Part shown: positions 44,640 to 54,273 of the stretch, in pieces
How positions within the stretch are numbered: the stretch's first letter is position 1
Layout of the letters: each line of letters opens with the position of its first letter
Source: Coralloluteibacterium thermophilum
GTDB lineage: Bacteria; Pseudomonadota; Gammaproteobacteria; Xanthomonadales; Xanthomonadaceae
Direction of reading: 5' to 3'
Assembly: GCF_042654365.1 (NCBI RefSeq)
Contig: NZ_JBHSGG010000029.1
Location: 62,001-126,000 of the forward strand
DNA: 64,000 bases
Program-made: the position numbers and the translations under genes
The notes under the pieces: generated by a model
What the model was told of the DNA's origin: nothing
Seen by the model: only the letters and a program-made list of their open reading frames with translations
Database searches by the model: none

Positions 44640-45896
44640 GTGTCGGCCGTCGCCGCCGCCGCCATCGCCACCGTCGTCGACCGGATCTACCGCGAGGAAT
44701 CGCGCCGGGTCCTGGCGACGCTGATCCGCCTGCTCGGCGACTTCGATCTCGCCGAGGAGGCGCTGCACGAGGCCTTCCGCTCGGCCGTCGAGCAGTGGCC
44801 GCGCGACGGCGTGCCGGACAACCCGCGCGCCTGGCTGGTCTCGGCCGGGCGATTCCGCACCATCGACGCGCTGCGCCGCCGCGCGCGCTTCGACGCCGCC
44901 CTCGCCGACATCGCCGAGCGCCTGCACGCCGGCGGCAGCGACGATCCCGCCGACATCGAGGATCCGCACCTCGAGGACGACCGCCTGCGCCTGCTGTTCA
45001 CCTGCTGCCATCCCGCGCTCGCGCCCGATGCCCAGGTGGCCCTGGCGCTGCGCGAGATCTGCGGGCTCGCCACCGAGGAGATCGCGCGGGCCTTCCTCGT
45101 GCCCACGCCCACCGTCGCGCAGCGCATCGTGCGCGCCAAGGCCAAGATCCGCGACAGCCGCATCCCCTACGAGGTGCCGCCGCGCACGGAACTGCCGGAG
45201 CGGCTCGACGCGGTGCTGCACGTGGTCTACCTGGTCTTCAACGAGGGCTATTCGGCCACCGCCGGAGACAGCCACGTGCGCGCCGACCTCGCCGGCGAGG
45301 CGATCCGCCTCGGCCGCCTCCTGGTCGAGCTGCTGCCGGATTCCGAGACCCTGGGGCTGCTGGCGCTGATGCTGCTGCACGACGCGCGGCGCGCCGCGCG
45401 CACCGCGCCCGACGGCGACCTGGTGCTGCTCGACGCGCAGGACCGCGGTCTGTGGAACCGCGCGGCGATCGACGAGGGCTGCGCGCTGGTGCGCACCGCG
45501 CTGCGCGCGCGGCGCATCGGGCCCTACACGCTGCAGGCGGCCATCGCGGCCGTGCACGCGGAAGCGCCCGACGCCCAGGCCACCGACTGGTCCCGCATCG
45601 TCGGCCTGTACGGCCTGCTGATGCAGTGCGATCCCTCTCCCGTGGTCGCGCTGAACCGCGCGGTGGCGGTGGCCATGCGCGACGGACCGGAGCACGGCCT
45701 CCCGCTGGTCGATGCCCTGCTCGACGGCGATCTCCGCGACTACCACCTCGCGCACGCGGCCCGCGCCGACCTGTGCCGCAGGCTCGGACGCAGCGCCGAG
45801 GCGGCGGAGGCCTACCGGCGTGCGCTCGCGCTCGCGCGGCAGGCGCCGGAGCGGCGCTTCCTCGAAGGGCGCATCCGCGCGCTGGAGCGGGCGTGA
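44640..45896 (+). CDS. ECF42-type RNA polymerase sigma factor with C-terminal extension
   Basis: A 418-residue extracytoplasmic-function sigma factor of the ECF42 type. Sigma region 2 is near residues 12-70 (LLGDFDLAEEALHEAFRSAVEQWP and NPRAWLVSAGRFRTIDALRR), region 4 near 120-175 (ALRE...GLATEEIARAFLVPTPTVAQRIVRAKAKI with a helix-turn-helix). The 240-residue extension (about 180-418), with FNEGYSATAG and DLVLLDAQDRGLWNRA, is TPR-like and replaces an anti-sigma factor; it probably controls activity. It starts with GTG and shares the transcript with the DGPF gene. Regulation by the DGPF protein is speculative. Confidence 0.92.
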   Translation: MSAVAAAAIATVVDRIYREESRRVLATLIRLLGDFDLAEEALHEAFRSAVEQWPRDGVPDNPRAWLVSAGRFRTIDALRRRARFDAALADIAERLHAGGSDDPADIEDPHLEDDRLRLLFTCCHPALAPDAQVALALREICGLATEEIARAFLVPTPTVAQRIVRAKAKIRDSRIPYEVPPRTELPERLDAVLHVVYLVFNEGYSATAGDSHVRADLAGEAIRLGRLLVELLPDSETLGLLALMLLHDARRAARTAPDGDLVLLDAQDRGLWNRAAIDEGCALVRTALRARRIGPYTLQAAIAAVHAEAPDAQATDWSRIVGLYGLLMQCDPSPVVALNRAVAVAMRDGPEHGLPLVDALLDGDLRDYHLAHAARADLCRRLGRSAEAAEAYRRALALARQAPERRFLEGRIRALERA

Positions 45897-46375
45897 GCGC
45901 GCTGCGGATCGGCGTCGTCGCCGACACCCACGGCCTGCTGCGGCCCGAGGCGCTGGCCTTCCTCGAGGGCTGCGACCGCATCCTGCACGCGGGCGACATC
46001 GGCAGGCCGGAGGTGCTCGACGCGCTGCGCACGCTGGCGCCGGTGACGGCCATCCGCGGCAACGTCGACACGGCGGCCTGGGCCAGCGCCCTGCCGGAGA
46101 CCGTGCGGATCCGGCTCGGGGACGTGGACGTCCTGATGCTGCACGACCTCAAGACGCTGCCGGGCGATCCGGCGGCGGAGGGCGTGCGGGTCGTGGTCTC
46201 CGGGCACTCGCACGTCCCGCGCTGCGGGATGCGCGACGGGGTGCTCCACCTGAACCCGGGCAGCGCCGGCCCGCGGCGGTTCCGGCTGCCGGTCGCCATC
46301 GGCGAACTGCGCATCGACGGCGCGCGCGTCGCCGCCGGCATCGTCGACCTTCTCGACGGCAGGCGCATCGCCTAG
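45893..46375 (+). CDS. YfcE/MJ0936-type metallophosphoesterase
   Basis: A 160-residue phosphodiesterase of the calcineurin-like fold. Metal ligands are in GVVADTHGLL (Asp, His), ILHAGDIG (Asp), IRGNVD (Asn), and HDLKTLPGD / VVSGHSHVPRCG and LNPGSAGPRR (His). These are the standard blocks of the YfcE/MJ0936 group. The GTG start overlaps the sigma gene stop by 4 bp (45893-45896), so it is coupled to the operon. The protein is short and cytosolic. The substrate is unknown; the group acts on bis-p-nitrophenyl-phosphate in vitro. Confidence 0.9.
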   Translation: MSALRIGVVADTHGLLRPEALAFLEGCDRILHAGDIGRPEVLDALRTLAPVTAIRGNVDTAAWASALPETVRIRLGDVDVLMLHDLKTLPGDPAAEGVRVVVSGHSHVPRCGMRDGVLHLNPGSAGPRRFRLPVAIGELRIDGARVAAGIVDLLDGRRIA

Positions 46376-46378
46376 AAG

Positions 46379-46400
46379 AACGGCGCCCGCAGGCGCCGTT
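46379..46400 (+). terminator. Bidirectional hairpin terminator
   Basis: A perfect 9-bp stem AACGGCGCC/GGCGCCGTT (46379-46387 with 46392-46400), loop CGCA, lies just after the phosphoesterase stop and between convergent genes. No T-run follows, so Rho-independent efficiency is uncertain. Confidence 0.5.
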
Positions 46401-46421
46401 CGTCCGGAGCGCGTTCCGCCG

Positions 46422-47615
46422 TCAGCCGGCGGGGATCAGCTTCAGCAGGCGGCCGCCCTGCCCGCTGCGCATGTCCTCCAGCACCCAGAGCGCGCCGTCC
46501 GGCCCCTGCTCGACTTCGCGGATGCGCTGGCCCATGTCGAAGCGCTCCGCCTCGCGCGCGGCGGTGCCGTCGAACTCCACGCGCACCAGGCTCTGCGAGG
46601 ACAGGCCGCCGATGAAGCCGCTGCCCTGCCAGGCCGGGAACTGGTCGCCGGTGTAGATGACGAAGCCCGCCGGGGAGATCGCCTCCCACCAGGTGACCGC
46701 CGGCGCCGCGAACTCCGGCCGCGTGTCGTGGTTGGGGATCTCGCGGCCGTCGTAGTGGTTGCCGTTGGAGACCTCGGGATAGCCGTAGTTGGCGCCGCGC
46801 TCGATCAGGTTGAGCTCGTCGCCGCCGGCGGGGCCCATCTCGTGCACCCACAGCCGTCCCTCCGGATCGAAGTCGATGCCGAGCATGTTGCGGTGGCCCA
46901 GCGACCAGACCTGCGAGGCGATCTCGCCCTGGTCGACGAAGGGATTGTCGGCCGGGACCGAGCCGTCGTCGTTCAGGCGCACCAGCTTGCCGAGGTTGGA
47001 GTCCATGTCCTGCGCCGGCGTGAACTTCTGGCGCTCGCTGGAGGTGATCCACAGGTAGCCGTCGGCGTCGAAGGCGATGCGGTGGCCGTAATGGCCGCGA
47101 CCGTCGACCTTGGGCACCTGGCGCCAGATGACCTCCAGGTCGGCGAGGTTGCCGCCGTTTCCGTCGAGCTCCAGCCGCGCGCGCGCGACCGCGCCGCCGC
47201 GGGTGTCGCCCTCGCCCGCCTCCGCGTAGCTGATGTAGACCAGGCCGTTCTCGGCGAACTGCGGATGCAGGACCACGTCGCCGAAACCGCCCTGGCCGCC
47301 GTAGTCGACGTCGGGCACGCCGGCGACGTCGCCGCGCTCGCCGGTGGTCGGGTCGAACACCTTGAGCGCGCCCTTCTTCTCGGTCACCAGCAGGCGCCCG
47401 TCGGGAAGGAAGGTCATGGCCCAGGGCTCCTCGAAGGTCGCCACGTCCTCGACCTGGAACGGCCGGCCGTCGGCGGCGACGGTCGCGGGGGCGGTCTGTC
47501 CGGCGGGGGCGGCCGCGCCGGCCTGCGCGGCGGTCGCGCCGTTCGAGGCGTCCGGTGCGTTGCAGGCGGCGAGAAGGGCCGTGAGGCAGGCTGCGGCGAT
47601 CGCGTTCTTCTTCAT
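46422..47615 (-). CDS. PQQ-dependent sugar dehydrogenase lipoprotein
   Basis: A 397-residue lipoprotein (signal with TALLAACN, Cys at about 19) of the soluble aldose/glucose dehydrogenase type, a six-bladed beta-propeller needing PQQ and calcium; E. coli YliI/Asd is related. Propeller motifs: EEPWAMTFLPDGRLLVTEKKG (about 62-82), GGQGGFGDVVLHPQF, GHYGHRIAFDADGYLWITSSER, WSLGHRNMLGIDFDPEGRLWVHEMGP, GGDELNLIERGANYGYPEV. It acts in the periplasm and passes electrons to the respiratory chain if active. No PQQ synthesis genes are in the window. Confidence 0.9.
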   Translation of the reverse strand: MKKNAIAAACLTALLAACNAPDASNGATAAQAGAAAPAGQTAPATVAADGRPFQVEDVATFEEPWAMTFLPDGRLLVTEKKGALKVFDPTTGERGDVAGVPDVDYGGQGGFGDVVLHPQFAENGLVYISYAEAGEGDTRGGAVARARLELDGNGGNLADLEVIWRQVPKVDGRGHYGHRIAFDADGYLWITSSERQKFTPAQDMDSNLGKLVRLNDDGSVPADNPFVDQGEIASQVWSLGHRNMLGIDFDPEGRLWVHEMGPAGGDELNLIERGANYGYPEVSNGNHYDGREIPNHDTRPEFAAPAVTWWEAISPAGFVIYTGDQFPAWQGSGFIGGLSSQSLVRVEFDGTAAREAERFDMGQRIREVEQGPDGALWVLEDMRSGQGGRLLKLIPAG

Positions 47616-47730
47616 TGGAATCTCCTTCGGGACGGTCCGGGCCGGCGCCTTGCTGCCGCCGGCAGGTCGCGGAGTTTCCCACGACACGCACCGGCCGTGC
47701 CGGAATGCTGCGTCCGGCGCGCGCCGCGGC

Positions 47731-48488
47731 TCACTGCCGGAGCCTGTAACCGGTACGAAATATCCACCACACACAGACCAGGCAGAGGACCAGGAACAGC
47801 AGCGTCATCGCCAGGCTCGTCCCGACCGCGACGTCGGAGATCCCGTAGAAGCTCCAGCGGAAGCCGCTCACCAGATAGACCACGGGATTGGCGAGGGTGA
47901 TGCGGTCCCAGGGCGCCGGCAGCATGTCGATTGAGTAGAACGCGCCGCCCAGGAAGGTCAGCGGCGTCACGATCAGGAAGGGCACCAGCTGCAGGCGCTC
48001 GAAGCTGTCGGCCCAGACGCCGATGATGAAGCCGAACAGGCTGAAGGCGACCGAGGTCAGCACCAGGAACAGGAGCATCCACGCCGGGTGGGCGATCTCG
48101 TAGGGCACGAACAGCCGCGCGGTGAGCATGATCAGGGTGCCCACGACGATCGACTTGGTCGCCGCCGCGCCCACGTAGCCGACCACCGCCTCCACCCACG
48201 ACACCGGCGCCGACAGCAGCTCGTAGATGGTGCCCGACCACTTCGGCATGTAGATGCCGAACGAGGCGTTGGAGATGCTCTCGGTCAGCAGCGAGAGCAT
48301 GACCAGCCCGGGCACGATGAAGGCGCCGTAGCTCACCCCGTCGATCTCGCCCATGCGCCCGCCGATGGCCGAGCCGAACACGAGGAAGTACAGGCAGGTG
48401 ATCAGCACGGGCTGCACGACGCTCTGCAGCAGGGTGCGCCCGGTACGCGCCATCTCGAACACGTAGATCGCGCGGATGCCGTGGACGT

Positions 48489-48492
<4 letters not shown>
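47731..48492 (-). CDS. yadH: ABC-2 type permease (YadH-like)
   Basis: An inner-membrane exporter subunit of 253 residues with about six membrane segments. It keeps the YadH pattern: QPVLITCLYFLVFGSAIGGRMGEIDGVSYGAFIVPGLVMLSLLT near residues 27-70, YELLSAPVSWVEAVVGYVGAA, and the signature VTPLTFLGGAFYSIDMLP then RITLANPVVYLVSGFRWSFYGI. It overlaps the ATPase gene by 4 bp. Substrate unknown in E. coli as well. The pair stands alone, divergent from the metallo-beta-lactamase gene. Confidence 0.92.
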
Positions 48493-49418
<926 letters not shown>

Positions 49419-49568
49419 GGGATGCCTCGGCGACGGCGCGGGGAGCGGATTGCGGATGGTAGTCCAGCGGCGGCGGCCGGGTGCGTCGACCGGCGGGTCC
49501 CGCCCGGTTCACCGCCCGCTGATCGCGTCCGGGCGAGGCTGCCGGGACCGGTCGCGTCGAGGCCCGCC

Positions 49569-50423
49569 ATGCGCATCCATCACCTCAACTGCATCTCCTC
49601 CTGCCCGCTCGGCGGCCGCCTCATGGACGGGCGCTCGCCCTCCGCACTGGAACGCGGCGAACTGGCCTGCCACTGCCTGCTGGTGGAGACCCCGCAGGGC
49701 CTGGTGCTCGTGGACACCGGCTTCGGACTCGCCGACGTGCGCCATCCGCGCAGCCGGCTCAGCGCCTTCTTCCTGACCCTGCTGAGCCCCCGGTTCGTCG
49801 CGTCGATGACCGCGATCCGCCAGATCGAGCGGCTCGGCTTCGACCCGCGCGACGTGCGCCACATCGTCCTGACCCATCTCGACTTCGACCACGCCGGCGG
49901 CCTCGACGACTTCCCGCATGCGCGCGTGCACCTGATGCGGCGCGAGCGCGACGAGGCGGTCGCCCAGCGGACCTGGCTGGACCGCCAGCGCTTCCGCCCG
50001 CAGCAGTGGTCCAGCCGCCAGGGCTGGCACGTCTACGAGGCCGGCAAGGGCGAGCCGTGGTACGGCTTCGCCTGCGTGCGCGAGCTGTCCGGGCTCCCCC
50101 CGGAGATCCTGATGGTGCCCCTCCCCGGGCACACCCACGGCCACGCCGGCGTCGCGGTGCACACCGGTGCCGGCTGGCTCCTGCTCGCCGGGGACGCCTA
50201 CTTCCACCACCGCGAGATGGACTACCACGCGCCGTGGTGCACGCCCGGCCTGCGCATGTACCAGACGCTGATGGAGAAGGACCGTGGGCTGCGCCTCGGG
50301 AACCAGGCGCGCCTGCGCGAGCTCGCCCACGTGCACGGCGGCGAGGTCGCCCTGCTGTGCTCGCACGATCCGGACGAGTTCGAACGGGCGGCCGGCCGGC
50401 CGCTCCAGACGCCCGTGGCCTGA
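49569..50423 (+). CDS. Metallo-beta-lactamase-fold hydrolase
   Basis: A 284-residue cytosolic MBL-fold protein. It begins MRIHHLNCISSCPLGGRLMDG. The metal motif reads HLDFDHAGG, so the second His of HxHxDH is Asp, and later ligands are in PGHTHGHAG, LLAGDAYFHHREM and CSHDPDEF. The family is close to lactonase-like/quorum-quenching MBL proteins, where the Asp variant also occurs. Substrate unknown. It is divergent from yadG and 101 bp before the molybdopterin oxidoreductase, and not obviously linked with either. Confidence 0.88.
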   Translation: MRIHHLNCISSCPLGGRLMDGRSPSALERGELACHCLLVETPQGLVLVDTGFGLADVRHPRSRLSAFFLTLLSPRFVASMTAIRQIERLGFDPRDVRHIVLTHLDFDHAGGLDDFPHARVHLMRRERDEAVAQRTWLDRQRFRPQQWSSRQGWHVYEAGKGEPWYGFACVRELSGLPPEILMVPLPGHTHGHAGVAVHTGAGWLLLAGDAYFHHREMDYHAPWCTPGLRMYQTLMEKDRGLRLGNQARLRELAHVHGGEVALLCSHDPDEFERAAGRPLQTPVA

Positions 50424-50524
50424 CGCGGCGCGCGCATCCACCGCACGTCGACCCGGGCGCAGCCACCATCGGGACCGCTCGCCGGACACCGGCGGCCACG
50501 CCCACCACACGCAGGAGGCCGCGG

Positions 50525-52837
50525 ATGGCTCGCAGGATCAGCTTCACCCCTTACGAAGGCCCGGCCGGCGGCTGGGGCTCCGTGCGCTCGCTGGCGCGCC
50601 ACACCACGGCGCAACGGGTGCCTCTGGCGGCACCGCCCCTCCTGATCCACCAGAACAAGCCGCACGGCTTCGCCTGCGTGAGCTGCGCGTGGAGCAAGCC
50701 TGCCGAGCCGCATCCCTTCGAGTTCTGCGAGAACGGCGCCAAGGCGACGCTCTGGGAGATCACCGACAAGCGCGCGACGCCCGCCCTGTTCGCGCGCCAC
50801 ACCCTCGCCGAGTTCCGCACCTGGCCCGACCACGACCTCGAGGACCAGGGGCGGCTCACCCACCCGATGCGCTGGGATCCCGCCAGCGACAAGTACGTCC
50901 CCGTCGAGTGGAGCGAAGCCTTCGCCGAGATCGGGCGCGAGCTCAGGGCCATCCGCGAGGAGGACCCCGAGTCGGCGGTCTTCTATGCCTCGGGCCGCGC
51001 CTCGCTCGAGACCAGCTACATGTACCAGCTGCTGGCGCGCCTGTACGGCAACAACAACCTGCCCGACAGCTCGAACATGTGCCACGAGTCCACCTCCGTG
51101 GCCCTGCCCAAGAGCATCGGCGTCCCGGTGGGAACCACGGTGCTGGACGATTTCGAGAAGACCGGCTGTCTGCTGTTCTTCGGCCAGAACCCGGGCGTCA
51201 ACAGCCCGCGCATGCTCCATCCGCTCCAGGAGTGCAGCAAGCGCGGCGTGCCCATCATCACCTTCAATCCCCTGCGCGAGCGCGGGCTGGAGCGCTTCCT
51301 CAACCCACAGTCGCCGCCGGAGATGCTCAGCGGCAAGGACACGCCGATCAGCAGCCAGTACCACCAGCTCAAGCCGGGCGGCGACATCGCCGCCATCGCC
51401 GGCATGTGCAAGGCGCTGTTCGCGCTGGACGACGAAGCGAAGGCCGCAGGCCGGCCGCGCGTCCTCGACGTGGATTTCCTCGAACAGCACACCCACGGAC
51501 TGGGGGAATTCGAGGCCTGGGTGCGGGCCACGTCCTGGAGCGACATCGAGCGCGACAGCGGCCTCTCGCGCGAAGCGCTCGAAGGCGCCGCGCGGGTCTA
51601 TGCCTCCGCCGAGAGCGCGATCGGCATCTACGGCATGGGTCTGACCCAGCACAAGGACGGCGTCACCAACGCGCGGATGCTGATCAACCTGCTGCTGCTC
51701 CGCGGCAACATCGGCAAGCCCGGCGCCGGCATCCTGCCGGTGCGCGGCCACTCGAACGTGCAGGGCCAGCGCACCGTGGGCATCGCCGAGAAGCCCGAGC
51801 TGGTGCCCCTGGACAAGCTCGCGGAACTCTACGGCTTCGACCCGCCGCGCAAGGAGGGGCTGGCGACCATCCCCGCCTGCGAGGCCATCCTCGAAGGGAA
51901 GATCCGCGCCTTCGTGAGCCTGGGCGGCAACTTCCTGCGCGCGGTGCCCGAGCACGCCAGGATGGAACGCGCATGGACCCGCATGCGCCTGAGCGTGCAG
52001 GTCGCCACCAAGCTCAACCGCAGCCACCTGATCCCGGCCGAGGTCACCTACCTGCTCCCCTGCCTCGGACGCCTGGAGCGCGACGTGCAGAACGGCGTCG
52101 AGCAGTCGGTGAGCATGGAGGACACCTCGGCCTGCATCCATGGCTCGAAGGGCCGGCACGAGCCGGCCAGCCCGCACCTGCTGTCCGAGCCGCGCATCGT
52201 GGCCGAGATCGCCAAGGCCGCCCTGCCCCACAACCCGAAGGTGCCGTGGGACGCGTGGGTCGCCGACTACGCGAAGATCCGCGACGCCATCGAGCGCACC
52301 TGGCCCGACCAGTTCGCCGACTTCAACGCGCGCATGTGGACGCCCGGCGGCTTCCCGCGCCCGCTGCCGGCACGCCATCGCGTCTGGAAGACCGAGACCG
52401 GCAAGGCCAACTTCGTGACGCCGGAGAAGATGGACAGCTTCGCCGAGGTGGCCGCGCCCGGCGACGACGTCCTGCGGCTCATGACCGTGCGCAGCAACGA
52501 TCAGTTCAACACCACCATCTACGGCTACCGCGACCGCTTCCGCGGCATCCAGGGCACCCGCCGCGTGGTGATGATGAACGCCCGCGACCTGGAGCGCTTC
52601 GGCCTGGCCGACGGCGACGTGGTGACCCTGGAGGGCGCGGCGCGGGACGGCGAGGTGCGGCGGGTGGAGAACATGCGCGTGGTCGAGTACGACGTGCCGC
52701 AGGGCGCCTGCGCCGCGTACTACCCCGAGTGCAATCCGCTCATTCCCCTGTGGCACCACGCCGACGAGAGCCAGGTGCCGGCCGCCAAGTCGGTCCCGGT
52801 ACGGGTCCGCGCGAGTGCCCAGCCCTGGTCGCCCTGA
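50525..52837 (+). CDS. YdeP/FdhF-like molybdopterin oxidoreductase
   Basis: A 770-residue molybdopterin-guanine-dinucleotide enzyme of the formate dehydrogenase alpha-like (YdeP) type. An N-terminal cysteine set CVSCAWSKP and FEFC could bind an Fe-S cluster; the metal-ligand Cys is in SSNMCHESTSVALP. Other blocks: NPGVNSPRMLHPLQECSKRG, GLTQHKDGVTNARMLINLLLLRGNIGKPGAG, VRGHSNVQGQRTVG, LGGNFLRAVPEH and the C-terminal MoCo-binding TVRSNDQFNTTIYGYRDRFRGI. E. coli YdeP is linked to acid resistance. No signal peptide. A hydrophilic small protein gene follows 85 bp downstream. Confidence 0.92.
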   Translation: MARRISFTPYEGPAGGWGSVRSLARHTTAQRVPLAAPPLLIHQNKPHGFACVSCAWSKPAEPHPFEFCENGAKATLWEITDKRATPALFARHTLAEFRTWPDHDLEDQGRLTHPMRWDPASDKYVPVEWSEAFAEIGRELRAIREEDPESAVFYASGRASLETSYMYQLLARLYGNNNLPDSSNMCHESTSVALPKSIGVPVGTTVLDDFEKTGCLLFFGQNPGVNSPRMLHPLQECSKRGVPIITFNPLRERGLERFLNPQSPPEMLSGKDTPISSQYHQLKPGGDIAAIAGMCKALFALDDEAKAAGRPRVLDVDFLEQHTHGLGEFEAWVRATSWSDIERDSGLSREALEGAARVYASAESAIGIYGMGLTQHKDGVTNARMLINLLLLRGNIGKPGAGILPVRGHSNVQGQRTVGIAEKPELVPLDKLAELYGFDPPRKEGLATIPACEAILEGKIRAFVSLGGNFLRAVPEHARMERAWTRMRLSVQVATKLNRSHLIPAEVTYLLPCLGRLERDVQNGVEQSVSMEDTSACIHGSKGRHEPASPHLLSEPRIVAEIAKAALPHNPKVPWDAWVADYAKIRDAIERTWPDQFADFNARMWTPGGFPRPLPARHRVWKTETGKANFVTPEKMDSFAEVAAPGDDVLRLMTVRSNDQFNTTIYGYRDRFRGIQGTRRVVMMNARDLERFGLADGDVVTLEGAARDGEVRRVENMRVVEYDVPQGACAAYYPECNPLIPLWHHADESQVPAAKSVPVRVRASAQPWSP

Positions 52838-52922
52838 ACGCGGGCGGACGGCCTCGCCGCGGTTCGCGGTGCCTGCACGGCGCCGCGCGCACCCTCGGTG
52901 ATCCCCGCTCCAGGAGACCGCA

Positions 52923-53336
52923 ATGGCCCGCGAACGCGACGGCAAGCTCGATCCGACCGATACCCACGCCGCTCCGCTCCGGCAGCGCGACGAGACCGAC
53001 GTCACGGACGCCGACCGCGACCTCGACCGCTTCGGACGCGCCGCCGATGCCGACGACCGCGAAGCCCAGCGCGCGTTCGGCGACCCGCCGAAGGGCGGTC
53101 TTGGCGGCGACGAAACCGACCGCGCGAAGGTGCGGCACAGCGGCATGGACGCGCACGGCGAACGCCGGCAGAACGAGGACGGCCCCATCCGCGGCATCAA
53201 GCAGAACTACGGCGGCCCGCAGGACGGCGGCCGCCACGGCGCCGAGCCGAGCGCGGCCGAACGCCGCGAGCGCCACGCCGACCCGCACCAGGACATGCGC
53301 GGCGGCGCGCTGCACGACTACGACGCGGAGAAGTGA
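52923..53336 (+). CDS. Highly hydrophilic small protein
   Basis: A 137-residue, extremely charged protein (Asp/Arg/Glu/Gly/His rich, nearly no hydrophobic runs), predicted intrinsically disordered, like LEA or stress-protectant hydrophilins. Motifs such as LRQRDETDVTDADRDLDRFG and HGAEPSAAERRERHADPHQD show the composition. I do not recognise a family. It follows the YdeP-like gene and is expected to share or follow its transcript. A GGAG ribosome site lies before the ATG at 52923. It ends at a strong hairpin (53343-53369). Confidence 0.7.
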   Translation: MARERDGKLDPTDTHAAPLRQRDETDVTDADRDLDRFGRAADADDREAQRAFGDPPKGGLGGDETDRAKVRHSGMDAHGERRQNEDGPIRGIKQNYGGPQDGGRHGAEPSAAERRERHADPHQDMRGGALHDYDAEK

Positions 53337-53342
53337 GCCGAC

Positions 53343-53369
53343 CCGCCCGGCGCCCGGTGCGCCGGGCGG
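53343..53369 (+). terminator. Bidirectional hairpin between convergent small genes
   Basis: A perfect 11-bp stem CCGCCCGGCGC/GCGCCGGGCGG (53343-53353 with 53359-53369) with a 5-base loop lies between the hydrophilic protein gene and the small membrane-protein gene. No T-run, so it may block transcript read-through or protect 3' ends. Confidence 0.5.
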
Positions 53370-53376
53370 ACGACCG

Positions 53377-53541
53377 TCAGCGCACCAGCAGCGCCACCGC
53401 CGCGACCAGCCCGAGCACGATCAGCAGCATCCAGCCGAGCAGGCGCGCCGCCAGCTTGCCCATGGAGGCGGTCCTGCCCTCGCGGTCGACCCGCGCCTGG
53501 GCGCGGGGCGGCAGGGGATCGGGATGGGGGCGCTTGGACAT
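53377..53541 (-). CDS. 54-residue small membrane protein
   Basis: A short reading frame found by translating 53541-53377 on the minus strand. It begins MSKRPHPDPLPPRAQARVDR, a basic/proline lead, then TASMGKLAARLLG, then one membrane segment WMLLIVLGLVAAVALLV near the C-terminus, ending R. A tail-anchored or single-span protein is predicted. A TCCTCC-like purine stretch (complement of GGGAGGA) lies ahead of the ATG, so the start has a ribosome site. Function unknown. Confidence 0.5.
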   Translation of the reverse strand: MSKRPHPDPLPPRAQARVDREGRTASMGKLAARLLGWMLLIVLGLVAAVALLVR

Positions 53542-53620
53542 GCGGGAGGACAGTGCGGGCCGTCGCGCCAGTCTCGCCCCGCCGCGCTGACGCCCGCGCG
53601 AAGGCGCGGGCCGCGGCCGG

Positions 53621-53893
53621 CTAGTCGTGGCCGAGGCGCACCAGCACGCCGAGCAGGCCGGCGCGTTCCAGCGCAGTGCGCAGGCGCTCCTCCACGGCCG
53701 TGCCGCGCAGCAGGCCGGGCGCGCCGCACAGCAGGTAGCTGTCGACCTGGCTGGCGTCCCCGTGCTCCATGCGCCGCCCCACGCTGACGTCGCTGGACTC
53801 GCAGGCGGTGCCCCACAGGGCCTTGAGCGTACGCGGGCCCACGGTCTGCCCGTTGGGGAGCTTCAGGCGGAACAGCGCGGGATGGGTGTTCAT
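53621..53893 (-). CDS. Small hypothetical protein
   Basis: A 90-residue protein I do not recognise, starting MNTHPALFRLKLPNGQTVGPR and containing a segment LRTALERAGLLGVLVRLGHD at the end, without membrane segments. The ATG at 53893 has AGGAGA at its ribosome site; an in-frame ATG at 53929 overlaps the cysteine-cluster gene by ATGA and would add 12 residues, so coupling is possible. One Cys pair (CESSD and CGAPG) is present. It lies in an operon with the next two upstream genes. Confidence 0.55.
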   Translation of the reverse strand: MNTHPALFRLKLPNGQTVGPRTLKALWGTACESSDVSVGRRMEHGDASQVDSYLLCGAPGLLRGTAVEERLRTALERAGLLGVLVRLGHD

Positions 53894-53925
53894 GGCGGGG
53901 TCTCCTGGCGCCTCGAGGCGGGCCT

Positions 53926-54273
53926 TCATCGCAGGGTGAGCGGAATGGGACGGCGGATGCCGCGGCTGTACTGGTCGCGTTCGTCGCGGCAGTAGGCGCT
54001 GCCCATGGCGAACCTGCGGCATACCGCGGGCCGCAGCTCGTAGATGGAACAGCGCATGTGCACCGGGTCCAGCGCGGCGCACCAGCCGTCCTCGCCCTTG
54101 GCCATCAGGTTGAGGCCCGGGCGCCGGCTGTCGACGAAGTGGCGCGGCACGGGATCCTCGGGCATCACCACCACCTGCAGGCGGCAGCACACCGCGTCGC
54201 AGCGGACGCACTGCACGCCCGGGTCGATCTCGTCGTCCGCGTAGACGCGCGGCACCGCACCGTCAGCGGACAT
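53926..54273 (-). CDS. YkgJ-like cysteine-cluster protein
   Basis: A 115-residue zinc/iron cysteine-cluster protein (CxxCxxxCC family). Eight Cys are visible, with the first set in VQCVRCDAVCCRLQVVV (C22, C25, C29, C30) and others in GWCAALD, MRCSIYELRPAVC and AYCRDE. This matches YkgJ/UPF0153, metal-binding proteins of unknown function. It overlaps the methyltransferase gene by 11 bp and is followed by the 90-residue gene. The ATG at 54273 fits the family start. Confidence 0.85.
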   Translation of the reverse strand: MSADGAVPRVYADDEIDPGVQCVRCDAVCCRLQVVVMPEDPVPRHFVDSRRPGLNLMAKGEDGWCAALDPVHMRCSIYELRPAVCRRFAMGSAYCRDERDQYSRGIRRPIPLTLR

